NCBI RefSeq assembly: GCF_019734885.1
Contig: NZ_JAAXCM010000023.1
Span: 62,001 to 126,000 of the forward strand
DNA: 64,000 bases
From: Pseudocoprococcus catus
GTDB taxonomy: Bacteria; Bacillota; Clostridia; Lachnospirales; Lachnospiraceae
Direction of reading: 5' to 3'
A program made the translations under genes and the position numbers. Shown piece after piece: positions 18,989 through 28,569 of the stretch (its first letter is position 1; each line of letters begins with the position of its first letter). The notes under the pieces were generated by a model. The model had not been told where the DNA came from. It did not search any database and saw nothing but the letters and a program-made list of their open reading frames with translations.

Positions 18989-21982
18989 CTAACTAATCTT
19001 CTGTTCGCCCCATTGAATCTGAAGTTTTCCTTCCTGGTCCACACTGGTTGTCATCAAAAGGGAAAATATCTGGGGATTGATGCCGAATCTTTCATATAGT
19101 TCTCCGTTTTCTAGCAATTGATTTTTCATAAACAGGTTAATTTTCTCCTTCGCCAGTATCATCTTTAGCAGGTTCACTTCAATGGAATTTTCATAAATTA
19201 AAAATACCACCTGCTTAAAATTTCTGGACGTATACCGGATAAACCGAAAATAATACTGTTCCATAGCCGCATGATTGTAATGAAGCTCTGGTAGGATAAT
19301 TTTATCCACATCATCTATATTCATAGATTCTGACAAGCTTTGCTGCGTAGAAAGTAATATCCCATTTTCTGTCTTTCTTAGTTTTTCTACAATCCTCTGC
19401 CGCTGCTTGCATGGAACTTTATCCCCTGTGATATAAAAGATCTGCCTTTCTGGAAATGCCTGCTTTAAATATCGGTAATAGGAATCTGCCACTTCTATTC
19501 TGCGTACTCCAATCGCAACCTTCTCATACTTCCACATCTGCAAAAGACGGATTGCTTTTTTTACCTTCGTAGGTACTTCATTGCTATCGTATTCGTATGC
19601 AAGAGAAGGATCTGCACATATCTTCAGAAGGAGCAGCAGTTGCTGCAAAATCCGAAACATGGAATCCTTTCGTGCATTGCCGTAAGCTGCAAAATACTTC
19701 CTGCGGATTTTATCAAACTCTTTTACTGCTATTCGATACACTTCTTTTTCCCTTTCGCTAAAAGAACAGGTTCCCTGGTAAATCTTATAAATTTTCCTTC
19801 CTACCACTTCTTCAAAATTTTTTGTTATGACTGTTTTTTCTAATAATTCATCTAAAAATGATGCATTATAAATATCCTGATTTGCCTTCTCCAGACCAAA
19901 CACTGTAATCTTCTTTGGTAAATAGGAATAAGAAAACAGTTCATACCCTCTTTTATAAGCTGGAAATGGCTGATTCAAAAAGAAGTTCCTATTTTTTTCC
20001 ATCTGTCCGTTTTTGAATCGGTAGATCCATTCATTCTTTGCCAGATAATGAATAGAGTTGTTATAAAGCAGTTCTAATTGAGGTGCTGCTTCTACCACGT
20101 TATTTCTTGTCAGTGTTCCTGTTGCCAGCACTTTATATCTGCATTTTCGAAAAACAGAAAGCATTGCTTTTGTACGTTTTGAACTTCCGTTGGTAATTGC
20201 ATCACTTTCATCAAAAATCAACATGACTTTCTGACAGCGGATACGTAACAGTTTTTTCATCTCCCTTTTTAATTCCGTAAGCAGATTGATAGTCAAGAGC
20301 ACAATCTGTCCTCTCTGTACCCTTTTTATGTCCTCCCTCTTCCGAATACGGTAAAAATCAATCTGATAGTCTTCCAATATTTCTTCCCATGTATTATTGA
20401 TTGCCAGGGCTGTGCCGACAATGAATATATTCCGGACAGGATTATATTTCATTCTGTACTGCGCCATTGCCAGTGTACAAAGGCTTTTTCCAGTTCCCAT
20501 AGAAAACTGTAGGGCAACGTATCGTTTCTGCAGCAGTTTATTCACTTCTTTTTTCTGTACAGCATTCAGATATTTGACCTCCCCTGTCATTTGACTTGTT
20601 ACATGCCAATTTTCCAGATATTCTGCAATTTTGTCATCCTGCTTCATTTTCTCAAAAGATGTTTCCTGCAATGCAAATTCTCGCCGTTTCTTCTTTAAGA
20701 ACTGCTCAAATCCAGGAACTTCTCTTTTGGATAATACAAAAGAATTGATAGAACCCAAATTCATATCGGTCCCATTTTCCCGATAATCCTTTTCTTTAAA
20801 TCCATAAGTTGTCTTTACAATCCGGATTTCATTCCTGTATGTCTTATTCGCAGAAGATAAAATCCCCTTTAATTTCCGTAAAACATCTTCCGGCTGTATT
20901 TTAATTTTTTCCCACTCCTGCCAGGAGAGTTCCTCCGGTTTCGTCTGCTTCAGGTATTTCTGCAAAATCGCTTCTGCCAGTCCAGCTTTATGAGCGATAT
21001 TTCGATTTCTTTTGATATCAAACAAAAGTTTCACCGTTTTTTCCTGAAATACCTGTTTCTGCTTTGCCTCTAAATCTGTATTCTGACATTCAAAATAAAT
21101 ATTTGCAGCATTTTTTCTTCGTTCCTGAAGAACCGGTAACACATAAGTTTGATAAATTTCCTGTGGCCGCTTCAGAACTTCCAACTCTGTAGTGTATGGT
21201 CTTTCTGTTACATACTGACTCTTTTTCTGCAAAATCATTGCTTTTGTCCGAAAAGATGTCACACCATACTCTTTGAATGCATCTGCCGGCAAAGAAAATT
21301 GTACAATCAAATTAAACATGTGATTGATTTCTTCAATATCCCCTTTATTTGAAAAATCATCTGAAAGGAAACTTTCCGAGACCAGCAAAACCAAAAGACC
21401 CCCGTTTTTCAGTACCTGATATGCTTTTTTGCAGTAATACATCTGGGAAGATACCGGTGCTTCTTTTGTTCCCCATTCCAGATGAAAGGGCGGATTTCCA
21501 AACACAATATCCCCGCTTAAAACAGGGGAATACTGCCGGATATCGCCATATTGCAGGTTTGCCTTCGGGTAGAGGTACTGGGCAATCTTCACCGCTTTCA
21601 TATCAATTTCTGTTCCATAGATATTACTTTCTGTAGGAAGATAATTAAAAAAATCTCCTTTACCATAAGTCAAATCATAAATTATATCCTTCGGTTCCGG
21701 TTTGACGCAGGCAACAAGAAATTCACATATTTCCGCTGGTGTAAAAAACTGTCCCTGCTCTATTTCTTTTTTCGCTTCTGTATAAGCATGAAAATTTTGA
21801 AAGTCTTTCCTGTCCAGTCCATGCAGCCCACCATTTCCCATATATACATTAAAAATATCCTCTGGTGTGATCCCATATAGTTCTGCTTCATGGTTTTCCA
21901 CTAGATACAGAATTTTCGCATTCAATTTTTGCCTTTGCTCCATTGGTATTTGAAGTCCCTTATCTCTTTTGTATTTTCCCAT
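18989..21982 (-). CDS. N6-adenine DNA methyltransferase fused to a superfamily 2 helicase
   Basis: A 997-residue two-part protein. Residues 60-260 are a gamma-class adenine methyltransferase: GQFFTPAEICEFLV as in HsdM, SAM-binding DLTYGKGD (about 103-110) and catalytic NPPF at 163-166. Residues 480-960 are a SNF2/DEAD-like ATPase: MGTGKS (495-500), DESD (591-594), ATGTLTRN (619-626), and a second lobe with ITGDKVPCKQRQRIVEKLR. No nuclease motif was seen. Methylase-helicase fusions of phages and plasmids (for example DarB-like) protect incoming DNA from restriction; that role here is inference. It shares a TAATG junction with the upstream gene. Confidence 0.8.
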   Translation of the reverse strand: MGKYKRDKGLQIPMEQRQKLNAKILYLVENHEAELYGITPEDIFNVYMGNGGLHGLDRKDFQNFHAYTEAKKEIEQGQFFTPAEICEFLVACVKPEPKDIIYDLTYGKGDFFNYLPTESNIYGTEIDMKAVKIAQYLYPKANLQYGDIRQYSPVLSGDIVFGNPPFHLEWGTKEAPVSSQMYYCKKAYQVLKNGGLLVLLVSESFLSDDFSNKGDIEEINHMFNLIVQFSLPADAFKEYGVTSFRTKAMILQKKSQYVTERPYTTELEVLKRPQEIYQTYVLPVLQERRKNAANIYFECQNTDLEAKQKQVFQEKTVKLLFDIKRNRNIAHKAGLAEAILQKYLKQTKPEELSWQEWEKIKIQPEDVLRKLKGILSSANKTYRNEIRIVKTTYGFKEKDYRENGTDMNLGSINSFVLSKREVPGFEQFLKKKRREFALQETSFEKMKQDDKIAEYLENWHVTSQMTGEVKYLNAVQKKEVNKLLQKRYVALQFSMGTGKSLCTLAMAQYRMKYNPVRNIFIVGTALAINNTWEEILEDYQIDFYRIRKREDIKRVQRGQIVLLTINLLTELKREMKKLLRIRCQKVMLIFDESDAITNGSSKRTKAMLSVFRKCRYKVLATGTLTRNNVVEAAPQLELLYNNSIHYLAKNEWIYRFKNGQMEKNRNFFLNQPFPAYKRGYELFSYSYLPKKITVFGLEKANQDIYNASFLDELLEKTVITKNFEEVVGRKIYKIYQGTCSFSEREKEVYRIAVKEFDKIRRKYFAAYGNARKDSMFRILQQLLLLLKICADPSLAYEYDSNEVPTKVKKAIRLLQMWKYEKVAIGVRRIEVADSYYRYLKQAFPERQIFYITGDKVPCKQRQRIVEKLRKTENGILLSTQQSLSESMNIDDVDKIILPELHYNHAAMEQYYFRFIRYTSRNFKQVVFLIYENSIEVNLLKMILAKEKINLFMKNQLLENGELYERFGINPQIFSLLMTTSVDQEGKLQIQWGEQKIS

Positions 21983-22956
21983 TAGGCCGCCTCCTTATAG
22001 CCGAGATACTCTTTGGCAAAAGACAATGCATGTACACCACTGACAAAAACAATATCCCATCTGCCATTTTTAAAATACTTAAATTTAACAACTTTCTTTC
22101 CAAGCGCAGGGTGTTCATCAAAAATCCCTTCTTTCTCTTTTTTCCCGCTATATGAAAAACTTACAAATCTTTCCAGCCAGCCATCATAAATAGAAACTTG
22201 TTCTTTACTGGAGTCAAAAAAAGTCAATGCCCGTAAAAGTGCTTTATATTTTTCACTATCCAGACAGATTTCGTATTCTCCCCAAAGATCTGTTTTGCTG
22301 CATAACAGGTTTTGAATGGACAGTTTTTTACTTTGCAATTTATATTTTGCATAGGTCACTCCTGCTTTTGCATCTGTTTTAATCTCCTGCTCCACTTTCT
22401 CCTGAAAACTAAAACCGCCCAGATAAGAAAAAATATCATCCAAAATCAACGGATACTCAATTCTGGCAAACAAAACTTCATGAAGATTTTCTTCTTTCTG
22501 TTTACAGCATTTCTTCCTTTCTTCCCGATAAATTTGCTTCTCTTCTTCTGTTAAAGAAGAAATCCGCTTATGTAATACGGGTTCTGCAGAATCCTGCAGG
22601 GAAATATAGCGTTCATACGAATGTTTCTGTATGGCAAGACCATATTTCCGGTTAAAGAAGGAAATAATGGTTCTGATAAAATGATTATGTACCTTTTCCA
22701 TCAGTTCTATTTGTTTCTTTTTATCCATACAAATCAGGTTCTGTTTGTACACCCTATCTGCATATTTCTGTACCTTTCCATAAAAGGTCAGTTCCTGCTG
22801 GTGCAGTGTTTCCATATCTACAAACATACTTAAAAAATGATTTCTGGTACTGTCATATAATTTTTGCTGTATCTGACAAAATTGCTGGTCTTCTTTGGAC
22901 AGCCTGGTCTTATTTTGGATTTTGACACGTTGTAATTTTTCCAATACATCATTCAT
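21982..22956 (-). CDS. unrecognised 324-residue element protein
   Basis: Highly charged, mostly helical up to about residue 230, with HNHFIRTIISFFNRKYGLAI in the middle. The C-terminal part (GKKVVKFKYFKNGRWDIVFV) recalls DUF4942-like phage proteins, but weakly. Its stop overlaps the start of the methyltransferase-helicase gene (TAATG), and the final codons KEAA also form that gene's AAGGAGG ribosome site, so the two are translationally coupled and probably work together. Confidence 0.6.
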   Translation of the reverse strand: MNDVLEKLQRVKIQNKTRLSKEDQQFCQIQQKLYDSTRNHFLSMFVDMETLHQQELTFYGKVQKYADRVYKQNLICMDKKKQIELMEKVHNHFIRTIISFFNRKYGLAIQKHSYERYISLQDSAEPVLHKRISSLTEEEKQIYREERKKCCKQKEENLHEVLFARIEYPLILDDIFSYLGGFSFQEKVEQEIKTDAKAGVTYAKYKLQSKKLSIQNLLCSKTDLWGEYEICLDSEKYKALLRALTFFDSSKEQVSIYDGWLERFVSFSYSGKKEKEGIFDEHPALGKKVVKFKYFKNGRWDIVFVSGVHALSFAKEYLGYKEAA

Positions 22957-22980
22957 ATCTCTGTTCCTTTCTCTTCATAA

Positions 22981-23014
22981 GAAAAGGCAGAAGAATGTTC
23001 TAATCCTTCTGCCT
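22981..23014 (-). terminator. terminator-like hairpin inside an operon
   Basis: On the minus strand AGGCAGAAG pairs with CTTCTGCCT, followed by TTTTCTT, between the PcfJ-like gene and the 324-residue gene. It would stop part of the transcription entering the methyltransferase-helicase pair unless it is read through. Confidence 0.7.
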
Positions 23015-23045
23015 GTGTTTCTATTCTCTTAAAATTTTTATATTC

Positions 23046-25121
23046 CTATGCAGCCTTTTTTTCTTCTTCTCCTTTTAGAAGCCTTAATTTTTCTTCTGCA
23101 TAATGAACAAATTCTACCATTTCCTGCGGATAACGAATCCGCCCTTTCCCCTGACATTGCACAATCTTCCCTCTTCTCCAGTCAACCGTAAAAAAGGGCT
23201 TATCCGGATCGGTCTTTTTCCGGATAAAATACACATCACATTCCCGATTGGCAATATGAGGGATATAACTTCCTACACAATGTCCTAACGCCTGTCCTTC
23301 TTTTTGGATTTCCTGATAATTTCCAGGAACTTTTAAGATATAGTCCTGATTCTGAATTTGTTTCCCCAGTAGTTTTATATCTTTCTTCAAAAGTTGGTTC
23401 ACAGTTCTTCTTTCTTTTGCCTGTTTTTTTCTTTCCATCTTATCTTGTTGTTTTTGATACTCCCGGAAAGTCTTGTCGTGAACATCTTTAAAATTTTTTG
23501 GAAACAGAACGTATCGGCTTTTCAGATCATATTCCAATTTTTCTGCCCACTCAATATAATCTTTCCAGCTTCTTATATACGTCTGATAACATTTCATTTC
23601 TGCATGACTGATACCAGATACATCACCGGACAACTTATATGCCTTTCCTTTTTCTTCTTTTTCAATCTGCTTTGCCAGATAACTCACAATTTTCCGAATA
23701 GATGCATACTGGTTTAATTCCAAGAAATCTCTATTACTCTCAAAAATTTTACAATATGCAAAAATTTCCTGTTCCGACAAATGGATTTTTAGTTTTTCCA
23801 TTTTCTGTAAAACGCCCCATTCTCTTATCCCCATATTATACTTACTTAGGATAGAGCAATATCGTGAATTTATTCCTAAGAAATGTCTTGTATTCGTTTC
23901 CTTTGTTTCTTCCCATTCGTTTGGAAGCTGATATAGGCATTCCAAAGCGATATAAAACATATTCTGCTTCACGAACTGTTCAAGCAATGGGAATTTTAAA
24001 TATGTCTTCAGATAATATACAACCGGCAGCTCTACAAAACGATTATTTTTGACAAAATAATCTAAGGAGCAATATTCAAATGGTGTTCCTTTAAAAACAT
24101 TTTTCAAATTATATGGATACACCATTCCAGGCATTTGGGTTATCGTCTGATATGCTTTTATCGTATAATTCAAATGATATCTGTAGTGAAAATACGGATC
24201 TATATATTTCTCTTTCCATACATTCTTATGAGCCAAACAGCTATAAACCGGGTAATAAAAATGGAATTTTTCCTGAAATACAGCCCGATAGTCTTCATGA
24301 TAAGATAATGTATATTCTCCCGTACCATGCGCAGCATAAGATTTTCTAACTTCAAAATGACGTAGTATGATTCTATCTGATGCTTTTTCAATTTTAACTG
24401 CTTCTGAATAATCAGAAAAATATCCTGATTTTCCTTTTGCTTTAAAAATTGATTTCCGCTTGCAAATGGGACACACATATTCTTTGTTATGCCTTGGTAT
24501 AGATCTCTCCAATTGATATTCCGATTTACAATGACTACATGTGCAATCTATCATCTTTCTTCTGGAATACTGATAGAAAATATATTGACTTTCTTTTAAC
24601 ACCTCGTATTCCAGCCATTTTTCAAATCTCCCAGTCACTGGTTTCACACTGCGAAATAGAGACTCTATATCTTTTATACTTCTTTTTTTTCTTTTTAACG
24701 ACTTTTCTGCTTTTCTTTTCTGCTGTTCTATTTGTATCAGTTGTATACTGTCTACGGCATCATCTGTACAATGAAAAAACTGTTGAATACTCCTTTTTTC
24801 CTTATATGTTCGTATCGCAATCTGAGATATAAATTTCCCCTTTTCAGCTTCCAAGATATCCAAAGTTTTTATAGACCAACGGTTTTCTTTTATAAAATAT
24901 GTAATAAAGTCTCTATTAGAAAAAAAGATGCGACAGAACGGCTGATATTGCTCCTTTATAATGTTTTCCGCGTCATAAAGATTTAGGATTAAAGTCCGTT
25001 TATGTGCTACCGTAGCCTTTTGTACCTTCATCAGATAGTTTTGTCTGCAAAGTTCCATATATTGTTTATCCTTAATACCGGCTTCCACAACAGGTATCTT
25101 TTTAAGTAGTGCTTTCTTCAT
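23046..25121 (-). CDS. PcfJ-like protein 1
   Basis: A 691-residue protein of the PcfJ-like family, named from conjugative plasmid pCF10 and found on many mobile elements; biochemical role unknown. Seen here: a four-cysteine zinc ribbon (CSHC...CPIC) near residues 195-225 and the family hallmark EGQALGHCVGSYI near residue 610, then FFTVDWRRGKIVQCQGKGR. GGAGAGAAGG precedes the ATG at 25121. It ends in Lys-Lys-Ala-Ala. A distant paralogue lies at 28570-30726. Confidence 0.8.
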   Translation of the reverse strand: MKKALLKKIPVVEAGIKDKQYMELCRQNYLMKVQKATVAHKRTLILNLYDAENIIKEQYQPFCRIFFSNRDFITYFIKENRWSIKTLDILEAEKGKFISQIAIRTYKEKRSIQQFFHCTDDAVDSIQLIQIEQQKRKAEKSLKRKKRSIKDIESLFRSVKPVTGRFEKWLEYEVLKESQYIFYQYSRRKMIDCTCSHCKSEYQLERSIPRHNKEYVCPICKRKSIFKAKGKSGYFSDYSEAVKIEKASDRIILRHFEVRKSYAAHGTGEYTLSYHEDYRAVFQEKFHFYYPVYSCLAHKNVWKEKYIDPYFHYRYHLNYTIKAYQTITQMPGMVYPYNLKNVFKGTPFEYCSLDYFVKNNRFVELPVVYYLKTYLKFPLLEQFVKQNMFYIALECLYQLPNEWEETKETNTRHFLGINSRYCSILSKYNMGIREWGVLQKMEKLKIHLSEQEIFAYCKIFESNRDFLELNQYASIRKIVSYLAKQIEKEEKGKAYKLSGDVSGISHAEMKCYQTYIRSWKDYIEWAEKLEYDLKSRYVLFPKNFKDVHDKTFREYQKQQDKMERKKQAKERRTVNQLLKKDIKLLGKQIQNQDYILKVPGNYQEIQKEGQALGHCVGSYIPHIANRECDVYFIRKKTDPDKPFFTVDWRRGKIVQCQGKGRIRYPQEMVEFVHYAEEKLRLLKGEEEKKAA

Positions 25122-25443
25122 TTTCCTTCTCTCCATTATTATGAAATATATCATCTTCCAAATCTTTTTTTACAGGAATTGCTTCTAAAAAACAGGCTGG
25201 TATCTTGAAATATTCTGCAATTTTCTGAAGTTCCCTTTTTAATTCTTCTTCTGCACAAGCCATCTGACATAAGTAAGCAGAAACTTCTGCATTTTTCCAG
25301 TATCTTTCAAACTCACAGGACTGAAAAATATCGATATCATCTAAGTTCAAAATTTCCTGTTCCGTCATGCTTTCCGGGCAAAACATCTCCGCATTACGTA
25401 TATAAATGCTTTTTACCGTAATAATATAATTTTCTCTTTTCAT
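25102..25443 (-). CDS. unrecognised 113-residue element protein
   Basis: A small acidic protein with a cysteine-containing helix pair (VSAYLCQMACAEEELKREL). It overlaps the upstream gene by 4 bp and the PcfJ-like gene by 20 bp, so it belongs to the dnaN operon. No motif indicates a function. Confidence 0.65.
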   Translation of the reverse strand: MKRENYIITVKSIYIRNAEMFCPESMTEQEILNLDDIDIFQSCEFERYWKNAEVSAYLCQMACAEEELKRELQKIAEYFKIPACFLEAIPVKKDLEDDIFHNNGEKENEESTT

Positions 25444-25763
25444 CCTTTACTGTTCCTTCCTTTTTCTTCTACAAGTTCTGCTTTTTCTGCATCAAGAAAC
25501 TTTTTCGCAGAATCGCGGATTGCCTCTTTTAGTGCCACATCATATTCCATATGATAATCCTCATAATATTTTTGGAATAAAGTGATGCTTCTTTCCTTGT
25601 AATCTTCATTTGCTTTCAATTTGCTATACATCTCTTTTGGAAGACAGTCTTCCATATTTTCCAGAACGCTTTCTTTTAAGTACAAATACTTCTGTTCTTC
25701 ATACGCCTGAAATAATTCCCACTCTGTCAACAGAATTTTCTGCCCATTTCGAACAATTTCCAT
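25440..25763 (-). CDS. unrecognised 107-residue element protein
   Basis: A charged, helical protein (LTEWELFQAYEEQKYLYLKE near the N-terminus) with no known motif. AAGAAGG precedes the ATG. It sits 28 bp downstream of dnaN and overlaps the following gene by ATGA, so it is co-translated with the dnaN operon. Confidence 0.65.
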   Translation of the reverse strand: MEIVRNGQKILLTEWELFQAYEEQKYLYLKESVLENMEDCLPKEMYSKLKANEDYKERSITLFQKYYEDYHMEYDVALKEAIRDSAKKFLDAEKAELVEEKGRNSKG

Positions 25764-25791
25764 ACCTTCTTATTCACCCTCTTCTCTCATT

Positions 25792-26901
25792 TTACGCTGC
25801 GGCACTAAGGTTGACCGGAAGAACCAGATATACATAACTGTCTTTTTCATCTCTTACAGTACATGGCGTTTTTGCACTCGTAAAATACATGAAGACTTCC
25901 TCATCATCAATCACTCGCAGCATCTCTAATAAAAATTTTGGATTAAACCCAATTCGTAATTTCTCTCCCTCTTTTACAACGAACATACTTTCATTCATAG
26001 AGCCCATGTTTGATGCTGCTTCCAATGACAAAATATTTTCTTCAATATTTAGAATAATTGGCTTTTTTGCATCGTCCTTCAATAACAAACTTGCTCTGTC
26101 AATACATTCCTGTAATTCCTTTTTTTGAACTTTGATTTTTGTTCCATAATCTTTTGATAATAACTGCTCCACTTTTAAATATTCTCCCTCAATCAACCGG
26201 GAGATTGCCCTGGTATTTTCTATCTCAAACTGAATATGGTTCTCTGTAAAGTAAACTGCAATTTCCTTCTCCGGATCTCCGCCAATAATCTTGATGATTT
26301 CTGCCAGTGTTTTTCCTGGAACAATGACCTTTCGCGGTTCATATTCTTTTTTCAGTTTGATTTTTCTAAGTGAAATACGGTGTCCGTCCAGCGCTACAAT
26401 TTTCAGTTCTTTTCCATTAATTTCCCACAGTTCTCCTGTCATTGCCTTCTTTGAGGAAGTATCTGCTACTGAAAAAATCGTTTGCCGGATTGCCTCTTTT
26501 AAGTCAAACTCTGAAATCGTGACATGATTCTTCCGTTCCATATCGGGAATACAGGTGTACTCTTCTGCTGACTTTACAGAAAGATTATACTTCGTCTTCT
26601 TACAGCGTACAGTCGCCTGATCTTTTTCCCCTGTTTCCAGTACGACATCTCCCTCTGGAAGTTTTCTTACAATCTCCCCAAATACTTTTGCCTGGATTGC
26701 AATACTGCCTTCCTCTTCAATGTTTCCCGGCATTACTGTTTCAATCCCCAATTCCAGGTTATTCCCGGTAAGGGTAATCTCCTCTTTTTCTGCCCGGAGC
26801 AAAAGACACTCCAAAATAGAGGTGGTTGCTTTTGCAGGAACTGCCTTTGCTACAGTCTGAACTGCCTTTGCTAAATCTGTCTTTTTACAAATAATTTTCA
26901 T
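25792..26901 (-). CDS. dnaN: DNA polymerase III beta subunit (sliding clamp), element-encoded
   Basis: A 369-residue protein of normal clamp length with the three-domain pattern: MKIICKKTDLAKAVQTVAKAVP, then TTSILECLLLRA, KVFGEIVRKLPEGDV, VALDGHRISLRK and a C-terminal YLVLPVNL. The clamp is a ring that tethers DNA polymerase. The chromosome must have its own copy near dnaA, so this is an accessory clamp suggesting autonomous or rolling replication of the element, or redirection of host polymerase. It is first in its operon, behind leader B, and ends in three Ala residues. Confidence 0.93.
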   Translation of the reverse strand: MKIICKKTDLAKAVQTVAKAVPAKATTSILECLLLRAEKEEITLTGNNLELGIETVMPGNIEEEGSIAIQAKVFGEIVRKLPEGDVVLETGEKDQATVRCKKTKYNLSVKSAEEYTCIPDMERKNHVTISEFDLKEAIRQTIFSVADTSSKKAMTGELWEINGKELKIVALDGHRISLRKIKLKKEYEPRKVIVPGKTLAEIIKIIGGDPEKEIAVYFTENHIQFEIENTRAISRLIEGEYLKVEQLLSKDYGTKIKVQKKELQECIDRASLLLKDDAKKPIILNIEENILSLEAASNMGSMNESMFVVKEGEKLRIGFNPKFLLEMLRVIDDEEVFMYFTSAKTPCTVRDEKDSYVYLVLPVNLSAAA

Positions 26902-26977
26902 AAAATAGTTCTCCTTTCATACAACGATAATGTCTGCTTTTAAAAACTGAATTTGTCCTCCTTTCCATTTCTGCATA

Positions 26978-27170
26978 CAAAAAAAGACACAAAAAACCAT
27001 ACGATTCTTCATGTCTTTCTTTCTATTTCTCAGGATATTCCTTAAAATACTGCTTTTGGCTTCTGCCAAAATGAAATACTAACTACAAATTTTTCCATTT
27101 GTAAAAATATATTCAACAATATAATAACACAATATATAGTTTTTTACAATCCATTTTTCCTATATATTGT
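26978..27170 (-). promoter_or_regulatory. leader B: operator, promoter, three hairpins, terminator upstream of dnaN
   Basis: TTGTAA (27149-27144), 17 bp, TATTAT (27126-27121) with an extended TGTGT before the -10. Half-sites ACAATATATAG at 27129-27139 and CTATATATTGT at 27160-27170 form an inverted pair, start to start 31 bp. The leader has hairpins ACAAAT-ATTTGT (27085-27102), TTTTGGC-GCCAAAA (27054-27071) and AGGATATTCCT (27032-27042), then a terminator ending GTGTCTTTTTTT (26978-27019). The dnaN start is a further 77 nt downstream. Confidence 0.7.
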
Positions 27171-27185
27171 ATGTATAATATTCCC

Positions 27186-27899
27186 TTATAAAAACTCTTT
27201 TTGTCCCATGTTCCAAAGGAACTCTTTAATCGTATCCATCTCCTTTTCTTTACATAAAATGCTTTTATTCTGATATAGGTAAATCATCTGCCCAGTCACA
27301 TCTATTATAAAATCCTGATTGACAAGATATTCTCCGGAAACGTTTAGAAAAGAGGTCTTTTTTCGTATTGTTTCCAATACTTTCTCTGTCAGTATATAAC
27401 CCGATTTTTTCTCTCCTTTTTCTGTACAAATATCCCCGGTTTTTAAATCAATATAAACAACTTCGGATAAACACATAGCCCATGCAGAATCCATGCTTTG
27501 ATCAAACAGGAAAATCGTTTTCCTTGGAAAATACTTTTTGAAAAAGTGCTGATAGATATTTAAACTTTCCACTTGTTCTTTTTCCGTCAAATAATATGCC
27601 GTTCTATATTCATAACCGTAAAAAGCCCGATTAGCAGATTTCCCGAAAAAGTAGAGAGAAGTTTTTTGTCCTGTTTCCCGGATATATTTGGCGGCTGTCA
27701 GTCCACAATTATCTATCGTATCTTCCAAAAACACGATATCCATAGGACTTTGTTCATTTGCTTTGCGCAAAGCCTTTATCGTAGAATATTCATAAATCGC
27801 ATATACGTTATCTGGCTGACACGCTTCCTTTCGGATCTTCTTTCGTATATCACCCAGAAGCTTGCTTTCTTTCTGGTAAAATATCGCAATTTTCATCAT
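27186..27899 (-). CDS. degenerate LytTR-type response-regulator-like protein
   Basis: A 237-residue protein with receiver-like N-terminus (KIAIFYQKESKLLGDIRKKI, then PMDIVFLEDTIDNCGLTAAKYIRE) and a C-terminal part resembling a LytTR DNA-binding domain (VYIDLKTGDI...KTSFLNVSGEYLVNQDFI). In true receivers the phosphorylated residue is the Asp of FLD; here it aligns with Glu of FLE, which could mimic the phosphorylated state. GGGAGGG precedes ATG-ATG at 27899/27896. It is the last gene before leader B and a candidate regulator of the element promoters. Confidence 0.5.
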   Translation of the reverse strand: MMKIAIFYQKESKLLGDIRKKIRKEACQPDNVYAIYEYSTIKALRKANEQSPMDIVFLEDTIDNCGLTAAKYIRETGQKTSLYFFGKSANRAFYGYEYRTAYYLTEKEQVESLNIYQHFFKKYFPRKTIFLFDQSMDSAWAMCLSEVVYIDLKTGDICTEKGEKKSGYILTEKVLETIRKKTSFLNVSGEYLVNQDFIIDVTGQMIYLYQNKSILCKEKEMDTIKEFLWNMGQKEFL

Positions 27900-28010
27900 T
27901 TGTATTCCCTCCCCTTTTTCTTTTAGAATAGCATGCTCCGGTAAAACCACAAGGTTCTTTGTTTAAATTGCCTTTTTTATTGCGTAATTGGCTGTTCATG
28001 GTATTTTTTA

Positions 28011-28035
28011 GGGGGCATGTCACCGACACACCCCC
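28011..28035 (-). terminator. strong intergenic hairpin
   Basis: GGGGGTGTGTC pairs with GACATGCCCCC around a 3-base loop on the minus strand. No clear T run follows, so termination is uncertain; it could be an RNA-processing or translation-control stem between the 167-residue gene and the LytTR-like gene. Confidence 0.5.
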
Positions 28036-28050
28036 GCCATCATCAAATTT

Positions 28051-28554
28051 CTATGCTACAAATGTGAAAAATTTTTCTTCCACATTCACACGACAGACTC
28101 TGTCATTTTCCAGTTCACGATACAGTATGGAAAATACTTCCACTACTTCCTGAATGCTCAATCCTTGAATTTCTATGTTTCGAAAAAGCTCTCCCAAACA
28201 TACATCGGAATCTCTATATGCTTGCCGTACAAGGTTACAGGCATCTTCTATCGTCTTCACCGTAATACAGATTTCTTCCACTATATGCTCACCCTTTCTT
28301 TTTACTGCCAGCTCTGTTTTAGGGCCTTTTAGTAAAATGCCCATTTTCAGCATATCCTGTTTCCAGTCCTGATAGAAAGGATATTCCTGTTTATTAACAT
28401 ATTTGCGAAACAGTCTGTATACCCCTCTTTCTGTATACATTCCTTCCAGGTTCTCCTCATAACAACCATACTGGTTTCTCTGCCGGATATGTTTTAATTT
28501 CTGCAAATTCTTATCCGGTATATTTTTTGTCACTATTTGATATTCTTTTTCCAT
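28051..28554 (-). CDS. unrecognised 167-residue element protein
   Basis: Mixed helical protein with a lysine-rich start (EKEYQIVTKNIPDKNLQKLK) and an acidic C-terminus. AAAGGAG precedes the ATG, 15 bp after the second PcfJ-like gene. No motif is recognised; its place between PcfJ and the LytTR-like gene suggests an element-maintenance role only by association. Confidence 0.6.
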   Translation of the reverse strand: MEKEYQIVTKNIPDKNLQKLKHIRQRNQYGCYEENLEGMYTERGVYRLFRKYVNKQEYPFYQDWKQDMLKMGILLKGPKTELAVKRKGEHIVEEICITVKTIEDACNLVRQAYRDSDVCLGELFRNIEIQGLSIQEVVEVFSILYRELENDRVCRVNVEEKFFTFVA

Positions 28555-28569
28555 ATTTCTCCTTTTCTT

